Positions 25,498-34,844 of a stretch of 38,133 nt of DNA are shown piece after piece (the first letter of the stretch is position 1; the number at the start of each line of letters is the position of its first letter). A model generated the notes under the pieces. That model had not been told where the DNA came from and ran no database searches. It worked only from the letters and a program-made list of their open reading frames with translations. The translations under genes and the position numbers were made by a program. Source of the DNA: Gammaproteobacteria bacterium (GTDB taxonomy: Bacteria > Pseudomonadota > Gammaproteobacteria > Thiotrichales > Thiotrichaceae); contig JAHJJD010000095.1 in assembly GCA_018822845.1 (NCBI GenBank), forward strand, positions 1 through 38,133, written 5' to 3'.

Positions 25498-26802
25498 TTA
25501 ATGTTGTTTTGTTTTTTCAATAAGTTGTGACAGGTGTGCTGCCAGTTCGCAGAGAGGCAGGTTAATCTGCTCACCTTCACTGCGCAAGGGCTTCAGGGTG
25601 ATTTCTGCCCGTTCCAGCTCGTTTTCACCCAGAATCAGGGCAACAGCAGCGCCAGATTTGTCTGCCCGTTTCATTTGTGTTTTGAAGTTGCCGCCGCCAC
25701 AGTTGCTCACCAGCCGCAGGTCAGGCAAGGCATCCCGTAACTGTTCTGCGAGTGATAACCCTGCTTTTGCTGCGGCATCACCCGCCATCACCAAAAAGAC
25801 ATCAGGGTTGTTGGCAGGTGCCTGTACTGCCTGTGTTTCCAGCAACAGAATCAGGCGTTCAACCCCCATGGCGAAACCGCAGGCAGGGGTAGGGCGACCA
25901 CCCAGTTGTTCGACCAGCCCATCGTAACGGCCTCCAGCGCATACCGTTCCCTGGGAGCCGAGTTCATCCGTTACCCATTCAAAAACTGTGCGGGAATAGT
26001 AATCCAGACCACGCACCAGGCGCGGGTTGATGCGGTAGCTAATGCCCATGCCATCCAGCATGGATTGCAGTTGGGCGAAATGCTCTGCCGATTCACTGTC
26101 CAGATGCTCATGCAGGTTGGGGGCAGCAGCAACCAGTTCACGCATGGTCGGGTTTTTGCTATCCAGAATGCGTAAAGGGTTGGTGTGCAGACGGCGTTTG
26201 GAATCTTCGTCCAGTTGATCCTGGTGGGCACTGAAATACTCCACCAGCAACTGGCGGTATGCGTGGCGGGCTTCCAGCGAGCCGAGCGAATTGAGTTCCA
26301 GATGGATGTTTTTGAGGCCCAGTTGCTTCCACAGGCGTGCGCCGATGGCAATGAGTTCAGCATCAATGTCGGGGCCTGCAATGCCGAATGTTTCCACCCC
26401 GATCTGATGGAACTGGCGGTAACGGCCTTTCTGTGGGCGCTCTGCGCGGAACATGGGGCCTGCGTACCAAAGCCGCTGTTGCTGGTTGAAAATCAGGCCA
26501 GCCTGAATCCCTGCCCGCACACAACCGGCAGTCCCTTCAGGGCGCAAGGCCATGCTGAACGCTTCCCCACCTTCAGTGTCACGACGGCTTTCCAGGATGT
26601 ACATTTCCTTTTCAACGATGTCGGTAACTTCGCCAACTGCCCGTTTGAACAGGTCGGTCTGTTCAACGATGGGCATGCGGATTTCGCTGTAACCATATGT
26701 TGCCAGCAGGTTGCGGACAGTGCTTTCAAAAAATTGCCATGTAGGGGCAGCTTCCGGCAGGATGTCATGCATCCCCCGGATGGATTGGATATTTTTCGCC
26801 AT
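25498..26802 (-). CDS. hisS: Histidyl-tRNA synthetase
   Basis: Class II aminoacyl-tRNA synthetase charging tRNA-His; 434 residues, standard for the bacterial enzyme. It opens with the expected [16 protein letters not shown], has motif 2 around [12 protein letters not shown] (about 88-99) and [21 protein letters not shown], and the histidine-binding [12 protein letters not shown] (about 262-273). The C-terminal anticodon-binding domain follows. It begins two bases after rodZ. Confidence 0.98.
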   Translation of the reverse strand: MAKNIQSIRGMHDILPEAAPTWQFFESTVRNLLATYGYSEIRMPIVEQTDLFKRAVGEVTDIVEKEMYILESRRDTEGGEAFSMALRPEGTAGCVRAGIQAGLIFNQQQRLWYAGPMFRAERPQKGRYRQFHQIGVETFGIAGPDIDAELIAIGARLWKQLGLKNIHLELNSLGSLEARHAYRQLLVEYFSAHQDQLDEDSKRRLHTNPLRILDSKNPTMRELVAAAPNLHEHLDSESAEHFAQLQSMLDGMGISYRINPRLVRGLDYYSRTVFEWVTDELGSQGTVCAGGRYDGLVEQLGGRPTPACGFAMGVERLILLLETQAVQAPANNPDVFLVMAGDAAAKAGLSLAEQLRDALPDLRLVSNCGGGNFKTQMKRADKSGAAVALILGENELERAEITLKPLRSEGEQINLPLCELAAHLSQLIEKTKQH

Positions 26803-26804
26803 GC

Positions 26805-28046
26805 TTACTCGACTTTGAAACGGGCTACGCTGCCTTTGGTGTGGGGAGCCTGATTGTATTCCTGCCCATTCAGATAGATTTTAACGCCACTGGCGTTGCC
26901 GACCTTGAAATCAAGTGGGGTGCTCGCCTTGAATTCCTTGGTGCTGCCAGCAGAATTGAGTGATTCGAACAGGGTTTTCTTGCCAGCATCCTTGACCTGC
27001 ATCCACACCTCTTCGCTGAATTCCAGTTTGACGTTTACTTCACCGGCAATAGGTTGTGGCGCTGCAACGGGCGCAGTGGCTGCATCCGGGGTGGCTTGTG
27101 CTGCGGTAGCGGCTGGATCAGCAGTTGATGTTGTTGTTTCTGCGCCTGTGGCGGTGCTGGTCACGGTTGGTGTTGCTGTAGTTTCAGCTCCGGGAGTAGC
27201 CACAGTGGATGCTGTTGTGGCAACAGCAGCGATTTGCGTATTGTCGGCTGGGGTTGTCGCCTGATCAGCAGTGGAAGTCACTGCTGTGCTAGCGGTTCCA
27301 TCAGTGGTGGTGGAGGTTTTTTCCTCGGTGCCGGTAGCTGATGCAGTGCTGTCAGTATCGGACTCGGGTGTCTGCTGCGCTGTTGTTGATGCGGCGGCTT
27401 CGGCTGCTAGCGTGGTTGTACTGGTTGCAGAATCGCTTGTTGCGGTAGGTGTTGCAGTCGTAGCATCGGCCTGAACAGGTTGCTGTTGTTTGGCGGCCTG
27501 TTCTTCGGCATCCTTGCGGGCGGTAAAGGTTTCGATCGCAGGAGCAGGGCGCGTCACTTGTGGTGGTGCAGTTTGCGCCGAGAAGTTGGACCATGTATCG
27601 CTGAACCAGCCGCGCACGCCCGGCATCATGGAAAGCAGCCCCAAACCGAGTATGACTACCGCCAAGCCTATAAACTTGACAGTGGATGCAGATATGGATG
27701 GCTGCGTTACCTTGCCCAGCGGACGGGCGGGAGCGAAGTGATGCGCAATGTCATCAGGATTCGCGCCACGCAAGGCTTCATAGGTGCGGATCAGCTCCTT
27801 GGCATCCTGATCCGCCAGCTTGGCATAGCCGCGCAGGTAGCCGCGTACATAGGGAGGTTCCGGTAAATGGGTAAAATCTTCCTTTTCCAGTGCGCGCAGA
27901 AGGCTCACGGACAGGTGCATTTCGTCTGCTGCCTGTTCGATATCAAACCCTGCATGCTCACGGCATTGCAGCAATTTGGCAGTCAGGTCTCCAGGTTGTA
28001 CAGCAGAAGATTTTGCTTCTTCGACTGGTGTGGTGTTCTCCGTCAC
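26805..28046 (-). CDS. rodZ: Cytoskeleton protein RodZ
   Basis: RodZ links MreB filaments to the cell-wall elongation machinery. The GTG start is chosen because GGAGGAAAC precedes it directly; the 28 codons upstream of it look non-coding. The 413-residue protein has an N-terminal Cro/CI-type helix-turn-helix ([23 protein letters not shown]), [13 protein letters not shown], one membrane segment ([21 protein letters not shown]), then a periplasmic Thr/Ala-rich linker of about 150 residues and a C-terminal DUF4115 domain ([21 protein letters not shown]). The linker is long and low in complexity. It is directly followed by hisS; ispG, often present between them, is absent. Confidence 0.94.
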   Translation of the reverse strand: MTENTTPVEEAKSSAVQPGDLTAKLLQCREHAGFDIEQAADEMHLSVSLLRALEKEDFTHLPEPPYVRGYLRGYAKLADQDAKELIRTYEALRGANPDDIAHHFAPARPLGKVTQPSISASTVKFIGLAVVILGLGLLSMMPGVRGWFSDTWSNFSAQTAPPQVTRPAPAIETFTARKDAEEQAAKQQQPVQADATTATPTATSDSATSTTTLAAEAAASTTAQQTPESDTDSTASATGTEEKTSTTTDGTASTAVTSTADQATTPADNTQIAAVATTASTVATPGAETTATPTVTSTATGAETTTSTADPAATAAQATPDAATAPVAAPQPIAGEVNVKLEFSEEVWMQVKDAGKKTLFESLNSAGSTKEFKASTPLDFKVGNASGVKIYLNGQEYNQAPHTKGSVARFKVE

Positions 28047-28071
28047 GTTTCCTCCAAATTGCGAATTTGTG

Positions 28072-28809
28072 TCAGTTAATCTGGCTGGCAGCCGTACTTT
28101 CCGGGAATTTGCTGCGCAAGGCAACTGCACAGGATTCGGCTTTTGCTGGTTCGTTCAGTGCAGATTCTATCTGATAGCACAGCAACAACGTATCCGGTGT
28201 GGCAGGTGCGGCATCATTATAGCGATAAAGAAAAGCCTGTGCCTTGGTGTTATCCCGCTTTTCCTGGCTGATTCTGGCCATTTGGTAGAGAGCTTCGGGG
28301 AAACGGGGGTTGTATTGCAATGCTTTACGGAAATAACTTTCAGCTTTTTCGCTATCGCCCTGTTTGCGCACGCAAATACCAGCATTAGTATAGGCAAACT
28401 CGGGAGTTTTATAGAGCGGATCACTGACTGCACTCATAAATGCCTGTTCCGCTCCGTTGTAGTCACCGGTTCTGCACAAGTGGGAGCCGTAATTGTTCAA
28501 TAGTGCCGAATTTTTACCATCCAGTTGTAGCGCCTTGCGAAAATGTTCCAGCGCCTTGCCGTCATCCCTCAGCTTTTCCTGCAACAGCGCATAAAAATGG
28601 TGGGTGTCAGCAGAACCGGGGTCAAGTTCAATGGCTTTTTCCAGGTTGAGGCTGGCAAGATCAAGTCGCCCTTTTTGCAGGTAGCCACCGCCCAGCTGGG
28701 TGTAGTAGCCCGCCGCCTTGCTGTTTTCGGCAGATGCCGGAGCACCGGAGCAACCTGCCAGAAAGCTGGCAAGAAATATCAGGCAAAGCCCATATTTTAT
28801 TATTTTCAT
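28072..28809 (-). CDS. pilW: Type IV pilus biogenesis TPR lipoprotein PilW/PilF
   Basis: PilF/PilW is the outer-membrane pilotin that helps the PilQ secretin assemble. The start is set at the ATG following AGGGAAAATAAA, giving 245 residues with a lipoprotein signal ending at LAGC. About six TPR units follow: YYTQLGGGYLQKGRLDLASLNLEKAIELDP, THHFYALLQEKLRDDGKALEHFRKAL, LNNYGSHLCRTGDYNGAEQAFMSAV and AYTNAGICVRKQGDSEKAESYFRKAL. The position between rlmN and rodZ is the usual one. It implies that type IV pili, and thus twitching or surface attachment, are encoded elsewhere. Confidence 0.92.
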   Translation of the reverse strand: MKIIKYGLCLIFLASFLAGCSGAPASAENSKAAGYYTQLGGGYLQKGRLDLASLNLEKAIELDPGSADTHHFYALLQEKLRDDGKALEHFRKALQLDGKNSALLNNYGSHLCRTGDYNGAEQAFMSAVSDPLYKTPEFAYTNAGICVRKQGDSEKAESYFRKALQYNPRFPEALYQMARISQEKRDNTKAQAFLYRYNDAAPATPDTLLLCYQIESALNEPAKAESCAVALRSKFPESTAASQIN

Positions 28810-28810
28810 T

Positions 28811-29920
28811 TTATTTTCCCTGTTCGATGCGGGCGAAATGAATGTCTCTGCGACTTTTATCGTTAACCTCGCCTGCGAGTTGGCCGCAAGCGGCATCAAT
28901 ATCATTACCCCGTGTTTTTCTTGTCATCACAGTGTACCCGGCTTCAACGAGAATATCACGGAAACGGTGTATACGGTTGTTACTGGAACGCGCATAGCGG
29001 GTGGACGGGAACGGGTTGAAAGGTATCAGGTTCACTTTCGATGGGATGCCCCGCAACAGTTTCGCCAGCTGGCGGGCGTGTTCATCGCTGTCGTTCACGC
29101 CGTCCAGCATGACGTATTCCCAGGTAATATGATTACGCTCGGTGGTTTTTTTGGCAAGAAACTGGCGGCAGGTTGCCAGCAGTTCCTTGATGGGGTATTT
29201 GCGGTTGAGTGGAACCAGTTGGTCGCGCAATTCATCATTGGGCGCATGCAGGGAAACGGCCAGCGATACATCCAGCGTATCAGCCAGACGATCCAGTGCT
29301 GGCAGGACACCGGAGGTGCTGACAGTGACCCGGCGTTTGCTCAGGCCATAAGCATTGTCATCCAGCATCAGGCGTAAAGCGTTGACTACATTGTCAAAGT
29401 TGAGTAGTGGCTCGCCCATGCCCATCATGACGACATTACTGACGACACGCGGGCCTTTGGGGTCAGCTTGCAAGGTGCGTTTTGCCACCCAAAGCTGGCC
29501 GATGATTTCGGCTGTTGTCAGGTTACGGTTGAAACCCTGACGGGCGGTGGAGCAGAAGGTGCAGTCCAGTGCGCAGCCGACCTGCGAGGAAACGCACAGC
29601 GTTCCCCGGTCGTCTTCCGGGATGAAAACGGTTTCAATCGCATTGCCGTCAGCCAGCCGCAGCAACCATTTGTGGGTACCGTCGGCAGACTGCTGGTCAA
29701 TGATGATTTCCGGCGCACGGATGACGGTGTTTTCCGTCAGGAACGTGCGTAACGGTTTGCTGAGATTGGTCGTCTGGTCGACACTATCGACATTCATCTG
29801 ATGCAGCCACTTGATCACCTGGGTGGCGCGAAAAGGTTTCTCACCGATGGTGACGAAATATTCTTTCAGCGTTTCAAGACTGAAATCGAGCAGGTTGATG
29901 TCGGGTTTGATGTCGGACAC
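28811..29920 (-). CDS. rlmN: Dual-specificity 23S rRNA/tRNA adenine-C2 methyltransferase RlmN
   Basis: Radical-SAM enzyme that methylates A2503 of 23S rRNA and A37 of some tRNAs. The iron-sulfur motif CALDCTFC gives Cys116, Cys120 and Cys123; the C-terminal catalytic cysteine is Cys345 in DIDAACGQL. The SAM-binding [13 protein letters not shown] block is also seen. At 369 residues it has normal length. The start codon is GTG. It lies 20 bases after ndk and one base before pilW. Confidence 0.97.
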   Translation of the reverse strand: MSDIKPDINLLDFSLETLKEYFVTIGEKPFRATQVIKWLHQMNVDSVDQTTNLSKPLRTFLTENTVIRAPEIIIDQQSADGTHKWLLRLADGNAIETVFIPEDDRGTLCVSSQVGCALDCTFCSTARQGFNRNLTTAEIIGQLWVAKRTLQADPKGPRVVSNVVMMGMGEPLLNFDNVVNALRLMLDDNAYGLSKRRVTVSTSGVLPALDRLADTLDVSLAVSLHAPNDELRDQLVPLNRKYPIKELLATCRQFLAKKTTERNHITWEYVMLDGVNDSDEHARQLAKLLRGIPSKVNLIPFNPFPSTRYARSSNNRIHRFRDILVEAGYTVMTRKTRGNDIDAACGQLAGEVNDKSRRDIHFARIEQGK

Positions 29921-29940
29921 AGATGACTTTTACTCAGTGA

Positions 29941-30372
29941 TTAGCGGGTGCGTGGGCACAGACCTTCTTCGCCGAAGAAGTACGCGATTTCGATGGCAGC
30001 GTTTTCCAGGCTGTCGGAACCGTGTACGGCATTTTCGTCGATGGATTGGGCGAAGTCAGCGCGGATAGTACCGGGTGCTGCATCTTTCGGGTTGGTAGCG
30101 CCCATCAGTTCGCGGTTTTTGGTAACGGCATTTTCGCCTTCCAGCACCTGAACCATGACCGGGCCGGAGGTCATGAAAGCAACCAGATCGTTGAAGAAAG
30201 GGCGCTCCTTGTGTACAGCGTAGAAGCCTTCAGCCTTCTCCTGGCTCAGGTGCAGCATTTTGGCTGCAACGATGCGCAGGCCGCCTTTTTCGAAACGGCT
30301 GTAAATTTCGCCGATTACGTTCTTGGCAACTGCATCAGGTTTGATGATGGAAATGGTTTGCTCGATAGCCAC
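29941..30372 (-). CDS. ndk: Nucleoside diphosphate kinase
   Basis: Balances NTP and dNTP pools by phosphate transfer through a phosphohistidine. The 143-residue protein has the catalytic His117 in NAVHGSDS and the nucleotide-binding [18 protein letters not shown] block. The start codon is GTG, with GGAG about nine bases upstream. It is the first gene of the seven-gene operon running to bamB, so the operon promoter should lie in 30373-30480. The neighbouring GH-like gene is divergent. Confidence 0.98.
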   Translation of the reverse strand: MAIEQTISIIKPDAVAKNVIGEIYSRFEKGGLRIVAAKMLHLSQEKAEGFYAVHKERPFFNDLVAFMTSGPVMVQVLEGENAVTKNRELMGATNPKDAAPGTIRADFAQSIDENAVHGSDSLENAAIEIAYFFGEEGLCPRTR

Positions 30373-30543
30373 TGTCGTTTACTCCAAATAATGTAGCGTT
30401 AAGTCAGATAAGGGCGCAATTGTAATGGGTGTGTACTACACTGGCAAACAGATTGACGTGCTGACCAAACTATAAGCAAGCTAAAACCTTTTGCTGGAAG
30501 CATTCGTCCAAGTGTCCACGGAAAACATAAGGAAGATAAGGTT

Positions 30544-32184
30544 ATGTTGAAAAAAATCCTTCACGGTATCGCTGCGACAAGCCTGTTGTTGCTTGCCACA
30601 CAACCAGTGATGGCCCAGTACAATCTGAATTCTGCGCTTGGTACCAATACCAACGAGGCTACCGAAGGGGATGCCAGTGTGCCCTTTGTCGACTTGTTCC
30701 GGACTGCGCTGCCTTTTGAGGATGCGCGTCCATGGCTGACCAAGGGCAGCATCCGTTACGACGCCGATGGCTGGCCGCGCGATCTGGGCGGCGGGCAGGC
30801 TGGTACCCGTTTCCTCGTCAACATGCCAGCTGCCGCCATTCAGCAGGGCGTTTACACCGTTTTGTATGATGGTGAAGGTGAAATCCGCTATGGTAATAAC
30901 GCCAAGCTGGTGGAGCACGGCACGGGTTGGGATACCGTCAATATCCAGGCAGGTTCGGATGGCATGCTGAATGCTACCCTGTACATCGTGAAATCAAATC
31001 CTGCCAATTACGTGCGTAATATCCGCATTCTGCCGCCCGGTGGCATTTGTGCGGGCAACATTTTCCAACGGGTGGCGGAAGCGAAAGACTGCCCATCAGG
31101 TGATTACCGCTCTTTCGCAGAATATTACAACCGTATCATCTTTAACCCTGATTACCTTAATTTCATGAAGGATTTCAAGGTAATCCGCTTCATGAACATG
31201 TCCGGCGTCACCCAAAGTGAAGTACGCTCATGGAACCAGCGCAATACCATTACCAAGGCCAGCTGGGGCGGTTATGAAGGCCAGCGCGGCGTACCGTTGG
31301 AAATCATGGTGGAACTGGCCAACCGGCTGAACGCCCACCCGTGGTTCTCATTTCCGCACGAGGCAGATAATGACTACATCACCCAATACGCGCAGTACGT
31401 CAAACAGAACCTGAAACCCAACCTGCGTCCGCATCTGGAATACAGCAACGAAACCTGGAATACCCTGTTCAAGCAGGGCAACTACGTGCGGCAGGTCGGT
31501 TATAAAATGGGGCTGGATTCCAACATGAACCGGGCAGGTTATCGTTATTATTCAGAGCGCTCGGTGGAAATCTTCAAGATATGGGAAAGGGTTTTCGGTG
31601 GGAATGAACGTTTGGTGCGCATCCTGGCAGGCTGGACCATCAACAAGGAAGTCACTGAAACCATCCTCAGTCACAAGGATGCCTATAAATCTGCGGATGC
31701 GTTTGCCATCGGCCCGTATTTCTTCGGTGGTCATGAAGATGTCCGCGCCGTCAGAAACCTGGAAGATGTTTTCCACCTGTTTACCGATGATGAACACCGT
31801 TATTCCATCAACAACGTGTTGGGGTTCATCCGCATGCAGAAAGAACTGGCCGACAAATACGGCGTCGACCTGATTGCCTATGAAGGCGGGCAGGGGCTGG
31901 TTGACTTCAAGACCCGCAGTGACAATGAGCATCCCAACCCTTTGCTGTACCAGGCTAACCGCGATCCGCGCATGAAGGGGTTCTACCAGCAATTCCTGCT
32001 CGGCTGGAAAAACGAGGGCGGCAAGCTGTTCATGCACTATTCCAGCCCACGCACCTATCAAAAGTATGGAACCTGGGGTACCAAGGAATACATTACCCAG
32101 CCAGCCAGCCAGGCTCCCAAGTACCAGGCGATACTGGACTTCATGCGGTCAACCCCCTGCTGGTGGGAAGGCTGCAACAGGTAA
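30544..32184 (+). CDS. Secreted clan-A glycoside-hydrolase-like protein
   Basis: A 546-residue exported protein, signal peptide ending at PVMA (residue 24). It is a clear paralog of the C-terminal 560 residues of the lipoprotein at 8698-11037. Shared blocks are PFVDLFRTALPF, YDADGWP, PPGGIC, CPSGDYRSFAE, NPDYLNFMKDFKVIRFMNM, NAHPWFSFPHEA, HLEYSNETWN, IAYEGGQ, NRDPRM and the terminal CWWEGC. Glu303 (YSNE) and Glu447 (AYEGG) sit like the acid/base and nucleophile of a TIM-barrel clan GH-A enzyme. Similar proteins are often labelled cellulose-binding. It lacks the N-terminal lipoprotein domain of its paralog, so it may be freely secreted. A good purine-rich ribosome site precedes the ATG. Substrate unknown. 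Confidence 0.78.
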   Translation: MLKKILHGIAATSLLLLATQPVMAQYNLNSALGTNTNEATEGDASVPFVDLFRTALPFEDARPWLTKGSIRYDADGWPRDLGGGQAGTRFLVNMPAAAIQQGVYTVLYDGEGEIRYGNNAKLVEHGTGWDTVNIQAGSDGMLNATLYIVKSNPANYVRNIRILPPGGICAGNIFQRVAEAKDCPSGDYRSFAEYYNRIIFNPDYLNFMKDFKVIRFMNMSGVTQSEVRSWNQRNTITKASWGGYEGQRGVPLEIMVELANRLNAHPWFSFPHEADNDYITQYAQYVKQNLKPNLRPHLEYSNETWNTLFKQGNYVRQVGYKMGLDSNMNRAGYRYYSERSVEIFKIWERVFGGNERLVRILAGWTINKEVTETILSHKDAYKSADAFAIGPYFFGGHEDVRAVRNLEDVFHLFTDDEHRYSINNVLGFIRMQKELADKYGVDLIAYEGGQGLVDFKTRSDNEHPNPLLYQANRDPRMKGFYQQFLLGWKNEGGKLFMHYSSPRTYQKYGTWGTKEYITQPASQAPKYQAILDFMRSTPCWWEGCNR

Positions 32185-32194
32185 AGGTATACCC

Positions 32195-32219
32195 TCATGG
32201 GGTGGAAGCCACCCCATGA
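32195..32219. terminator. Hairpin between GH-like gene and cbbR
   Basis: Eleven-base perfect stem TCATGGGGTGG / CCACCCCATGA with a three-base loop lies between two convergent genes. No clear T run follows on either strand, so it may work with help or protect 3' ends. Confidence 0.65.
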
Positions 32220-32225
32220 CCTGCC

Positions 32226-33146
32226 TTATATCAGAAGCTGCTGGTAGTCTTGCGCATAGCTTTCTGCCTCGGCGATGACATACTCCTTGAATGCCTGCGC
32301 CGCCGGGGAAAGCCATTTTCCCTCGCGTGTAACAATGTGCCAATAACGCTGGATGGGGAAACCTTCCACATCCAGTATCACCAGGGAATTGGTTTCCAGC
32401 TCCAGCTTGATGCTGTGCAGGGATACGATTCCCAGACCCAGACCGGCAATGACCGAGTATTTGATGGATTCGTTACTGCTCATTTCCAGCGTACTGGAAA
32501 ATGTATGCCCGTGTTCGGCAAAGAAACGTTCAATGGCGGCGCGGGTTCCCGACCCATGCTCACGTACCACGAATTTTTCGGCCACGATGTCTGCGATTGG
32601 AATATCCTTGTTCCCGGCCAGCGGGTGGCTGGAAGGGGCAATCATTACCAGTGGGTTACACATCAGGCGCTGGGAATGCAGGTCAAGGTTGGCTGGAGGT
32701 TCGCCCATGATTACCAGATCGGCTTCGTAATTCTGCAATTGTTCCACCAGAGCCTTGCGGTTGGTTATATCCAGTGAAACCGTAATGCCTTCATGCATTT
32801 TGGAGAAACTGGCGAGCATTCTGGTAATGAAATAGATGGAAGTAGTCGCTGCCGATACTTTGATGTAGCCTTGATGTATGTTTTTTAGTTCCTTCAGTGT
32901 TTCGACCAGACCCTGGTACTGGGCGAGAATCTCACAGGTATAAGCGTGCATCGCCCGCCCTGCGGCTGTCATCACAATACGTTTGCCTTGGCGTTCAAAC
33001 AATGAAAGTTCTGCGTTATCCTCCAGTTGTTTGACCTGCATCGAGATGGCGGGTTGGGTCATGTGCAACAATTCAGCCGCGCGGGTGAAATTTTCCGTTT
33101 GGGCAACAGCCTGAAAGACCTGAATCTGGCGAAATGAGATATGCAT
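32226..33146 (-). CDS. cbbR: LysR-type regulator of RuBisCO genes, CbbR
   Basis: A 306-residue LysR-family regulator: winged helix-turn-helix at residues 1-62 (FTRAAELLHMTQPAISMQVKQLE), linker helix, and a two-lobed effector domain from about 90 on (IMGEPP, NPLVMIAPSSHPLAG, REHGSGTRAAIERFF, VIAGLGLGIVSLHS). It is divergent from cbbM with a 165-base intergenic region containing a T-N11-A palindrome, the classic layout for CbbR. CbbR proteins sense metabolites such as RuBP, PEP or NADPH and activate Calvin-cycle genes. Assignment to CbbR rests on the family plus location. Confidence 0.9.
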   Translation of the reverse strand: MHISFRQIQVFQAVAQTENFTRAAELLHMTQPAISMQVKQLEDNAELSLFERQGKRIVMTAAGRAMHAYTCEILAQYQGLVETLKELKNIHQGYIKVSAATTSIYFITRMLASFSKMHEGITVSLDITNRKALVEQLQNYEADLVIMGEPPANLDLHSQRLMCNPLVMIAPSSHPLAGNKDIPIADIVAEKFVVREHGSGTRAAIERFFAEHGHTFSSTLEMSSNESIKYSVIAGLGLGIVSLHSIKLELETNSLVILDVEGFPIQRYWHIVTREGKWLSPAAQAFKEYVIAEAESYAQDYQQLLI

Positions 33147-33192
33147 CCGGGTAAATCACTCAACTATTTAGGGTTTCTTGCCAATATCTTAG

Positions 33193-33209
33193 CATAACGA
33201 AGTGTTATG
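33193..33209. promoter_or_regulatory. Putative CbbR operator (T-N11-A palindrome)
   Basis: Perfect inverted repeat CATAAC-N5-GTTATG. The T at 33195 and A at 33207 satisfy the LysR T-N11-A rule. It lies about 21 bases upstream of the likely cbbM -35 box, where an activating LysR site is expected. Confidence 0.75.
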
Positions 33210-33229
33210 TTTAAATCAGGATAAATGTG

Positions 33230-33258
33230 TTTTACTTATCTTAGCGTTCGCTTATAAT
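33230..33258 (+). promoter_or_regulatory. cbbM: Likely sigma-70 promoter of cbbM
   Basis: A perfect -10 box TATAAT is at 33253-33258, with a weak -35 (TTTTAC, 33230-33235) 17 bases upstream. A poor -35 fits a promoter that needs an activator such as CbbR. The leader would be about 45 bases. Confidence 0.7.
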
Positions 33259-33311
33259 CATACCCATTGTAAGGTTTTGATGTATTTTTTACTCATTTGA
33301 GGAGAGAGACC

Positions 33312-34691
33312 ATGGACCAATCCGGCCGTTATGCTGACCTGAGCCTGAAGGAAGAAGACCTGATCGCAGGTGGCAAGCACATTCTTGTCGCATACAAAAT
33401 GAAGCCAAAATCCGGCTACGGCTACCTGGAAGCCGCTGCCCACTTTGCTGCTGAATCTTCTACCGGTACTAACGTTGAAGTTTCCACCACTGACGAATTC
33501 ACCAAGGGTGTTGACGCGCTGGTTTACCATATCGACGAAGCCACCGAAGACATGCGGATCGCATACCCGATCGAACTGTTCGACCGCAATGTGACTGATG
33601 GCCGTTTCATGATGGTCTCCTTCCTGACCCTGGCCATTGGTAACAACCAGGGTATGGGTGACATCGAACATGCCAAGATGATTGACTTCTACGTGCCTGA
33701 GCGTTGCATCCAGATGTTCGACGGCCCTGCTACCGACATCTCCAACCTGTGGCGCATCCTGGGCCGTCCAGTCCAGAACGGTGGTTACATTGCTGGTACC
33801 ATCATCAAGCCTAAGCTGGGCCTGCGCCCTGAGCCATTCGCCCACGCGGCTTACCAGTTCTGGCTCGGTGGTGACTTCATCAAGAACGATGAACCACAAG
33901 GCAACCAGGTTTTCGCACCCGTCAAGAAAGTTATCCCGCTCGTGTATGACGCGATGAAGCGTGCGCAAGATGAAACTGGCCAAGCCAAACTGTTCTCCAT
34001 GAACATCACTGCTGACGACCATTACGAAATGTGCGCCCGTGCCGATTTTGCACTGGAAGTGTTCGGCCCTGACGCTGACAAACTGGCGTTCCTGGTTGAC
34101 GGTTATGTAGGTGGCCCTGGCATGGTGACCACTGCACGTCGCCAATACCCTGACCAGTACCTGCACTATCATCGTGCCGGTCACGGTGCGGTCACTTCCC
34201 CGTCTTCCAAGCGTGGTTACACCGCATTTGTGCTGGCGAAAATGTCCCGTCTGCAAGGTGCTTCCGGTATCCACGTCGGCACCATGGGCTACGGCAAGAT
34301 GGAAGGCGAAACCAGCGACAAAGTTATTGCGTACATGATCGAGCGTGATGAGTGCCAGGGCCCTGTCTACTTCCAGAAATGGTACGGCATGAAGCCAACT
34401 ACCCCAATCATCTCCGGCGGCATGAACGCACTGCGTCTGCCAGGCTTCTTCGAGAACCTGGGTCACGGTAACGTTATCAATACTTCCGGTGGTGGTTCTT
34501 ACGGCCACATCGACAGCCCGGCGGCTGGCGCGATCTCCCTGCGTCAATCCTACGAGTGCTGGAAATCCGGTGCTGACCCGATCGAGTTCGCGAAAGAGCA
34601 CAAAGAATTTGCCCGCGCGTTCGAGTCATTCCCTGGCGATGCTGACAAGATCTACCCAGGCTGGCGCGAAAAGCTGGGCGTACACAAGTAA
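33312..34691 (+). CDS. cbbM: Form II ribulose-1,5-bisphosphate carboxylase/oxygenase
   Basis: Large-subunit-only RuBisCO fixing CO2 in the Calvin cycle. The ATG with GGAGAGAG just upstream gives 459 residues, and the numbering matches the Rhodospirillum rubrum enzyme: Lys166 in IIKPKLG, carbamylated Lys191 with Asp193 and Glu194 in [11 protein letters not shown], and loop-6 Lys329 in MGYGKMEGE. All catalytic residues I can check are present. Codon use is strongly biased towards a few preferred codons, as for very abundant proteins. Regulation is probably by the divergent CbbR. Form II enzymes work best at high CO2 and low O2. A palindromic repeat and a strong terminator follow before cbbQ. 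Confidence 0.99.
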   Translation: MDQSGRYADLSLKEEDLIAGGKHILVAYKMKPKSGYGYLEAAAHFAAESSTGTNVEVSTTDEFTKGVDALVYHIDEATEDMRIAYPIELFDRNVTDGRFMMVSFLTLAIGNNQGMGDIEHAKMIDFYVPERCIQMFDGPATDISNLWRILGRPVQNGGYIAGTIIKPKLGLRPEPFAHAAYQFWLGGDFIKNDEPQGNQVFAPVKKVIPLVYDAMKRAQDETGQAKLFSMNITADDHYEMCARADFALEVFGPDADKLAFLVDGYVGGPGMVTTARRQYPDQYLHYHRAGHGAVTSPSSKRGYTAFVLAKMSRLQGASGIHVGTMGYGKMEGETSDKVIAYMIERDECQGPVYFQKWYGMKPTTPIISGGMNALRLPGFFENLGHGNVINTSGGGSYGHIDSPAAGAISLRQSYECWKSGADPIEFAKEHKEFARAFESFPGDADKIYPGWREKLGVHK

Positions 34692-34707
34692 GCCGCAAGC
34701 AGCCACA

Positions 34708-34784
34708 GTAGGGTGGGTGGAGCGTAAGCGATACCCACCATCTCGAAGCGGTGGGTTAGCGATTTATCGCGTAACCCACCCTAC
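34708..34784. repeat. 77-base palindromic repeat at the cbbM/cbbQ junction
   Basis: Ends GTAGGGTGGGT and ACCCACCCTAC are exact inverted copies. Inside are further inverted pairs (GATACCCACC with GGTGGGTTAGCG; GCGATTTATCGC). Elements with GGTGGGTTA/TAACCCACC ends are common interspersed repeats in many proteobacteria. It lies 16 bases after the cbbM stop. Confidence 0.88.
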
Positions 34785-34806
34785 ACCTGCCCGTGCAGGT
34801 TTTTTT
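34785..34806 (+). terminator. Intrinsic terminator after cbbM
   Basis: Stem ACCTGC / GCAGGT with loop CCGT followed directly by TTTTTT: a textbook intrinsic terminator abutting the repeat. It would cut most transcripts after cbbM and leave little read-through to cbbQ and cbbO. Confidence 0.9.
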
Positions 34807-34844
34807 AAGCATTCAAATCCTAGTTTTCAAGTAGGAATTCAGCC

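Noticed and set aside
28047-28130. Upstream extension of rodZ to an earlier ATG
   Set aside because: The GTG at 28046 has a strong GGAGGAAAC site directly before it; the extra residues do not fit the family.
30481-30918. A 145-codon minus-strand frame across the start of the secreted GH-like gene
   Set aside because: It overlaps the signal peptide and conserved domain of a well-supported gene and has no known pattern.
33258-34601. A 447-codon open frame on the minus strand opposite cbbM
   Set aside because: It is a shadow of the highly biased codon use in cbbM, with no ribosome site and no recognisable protein pattern.
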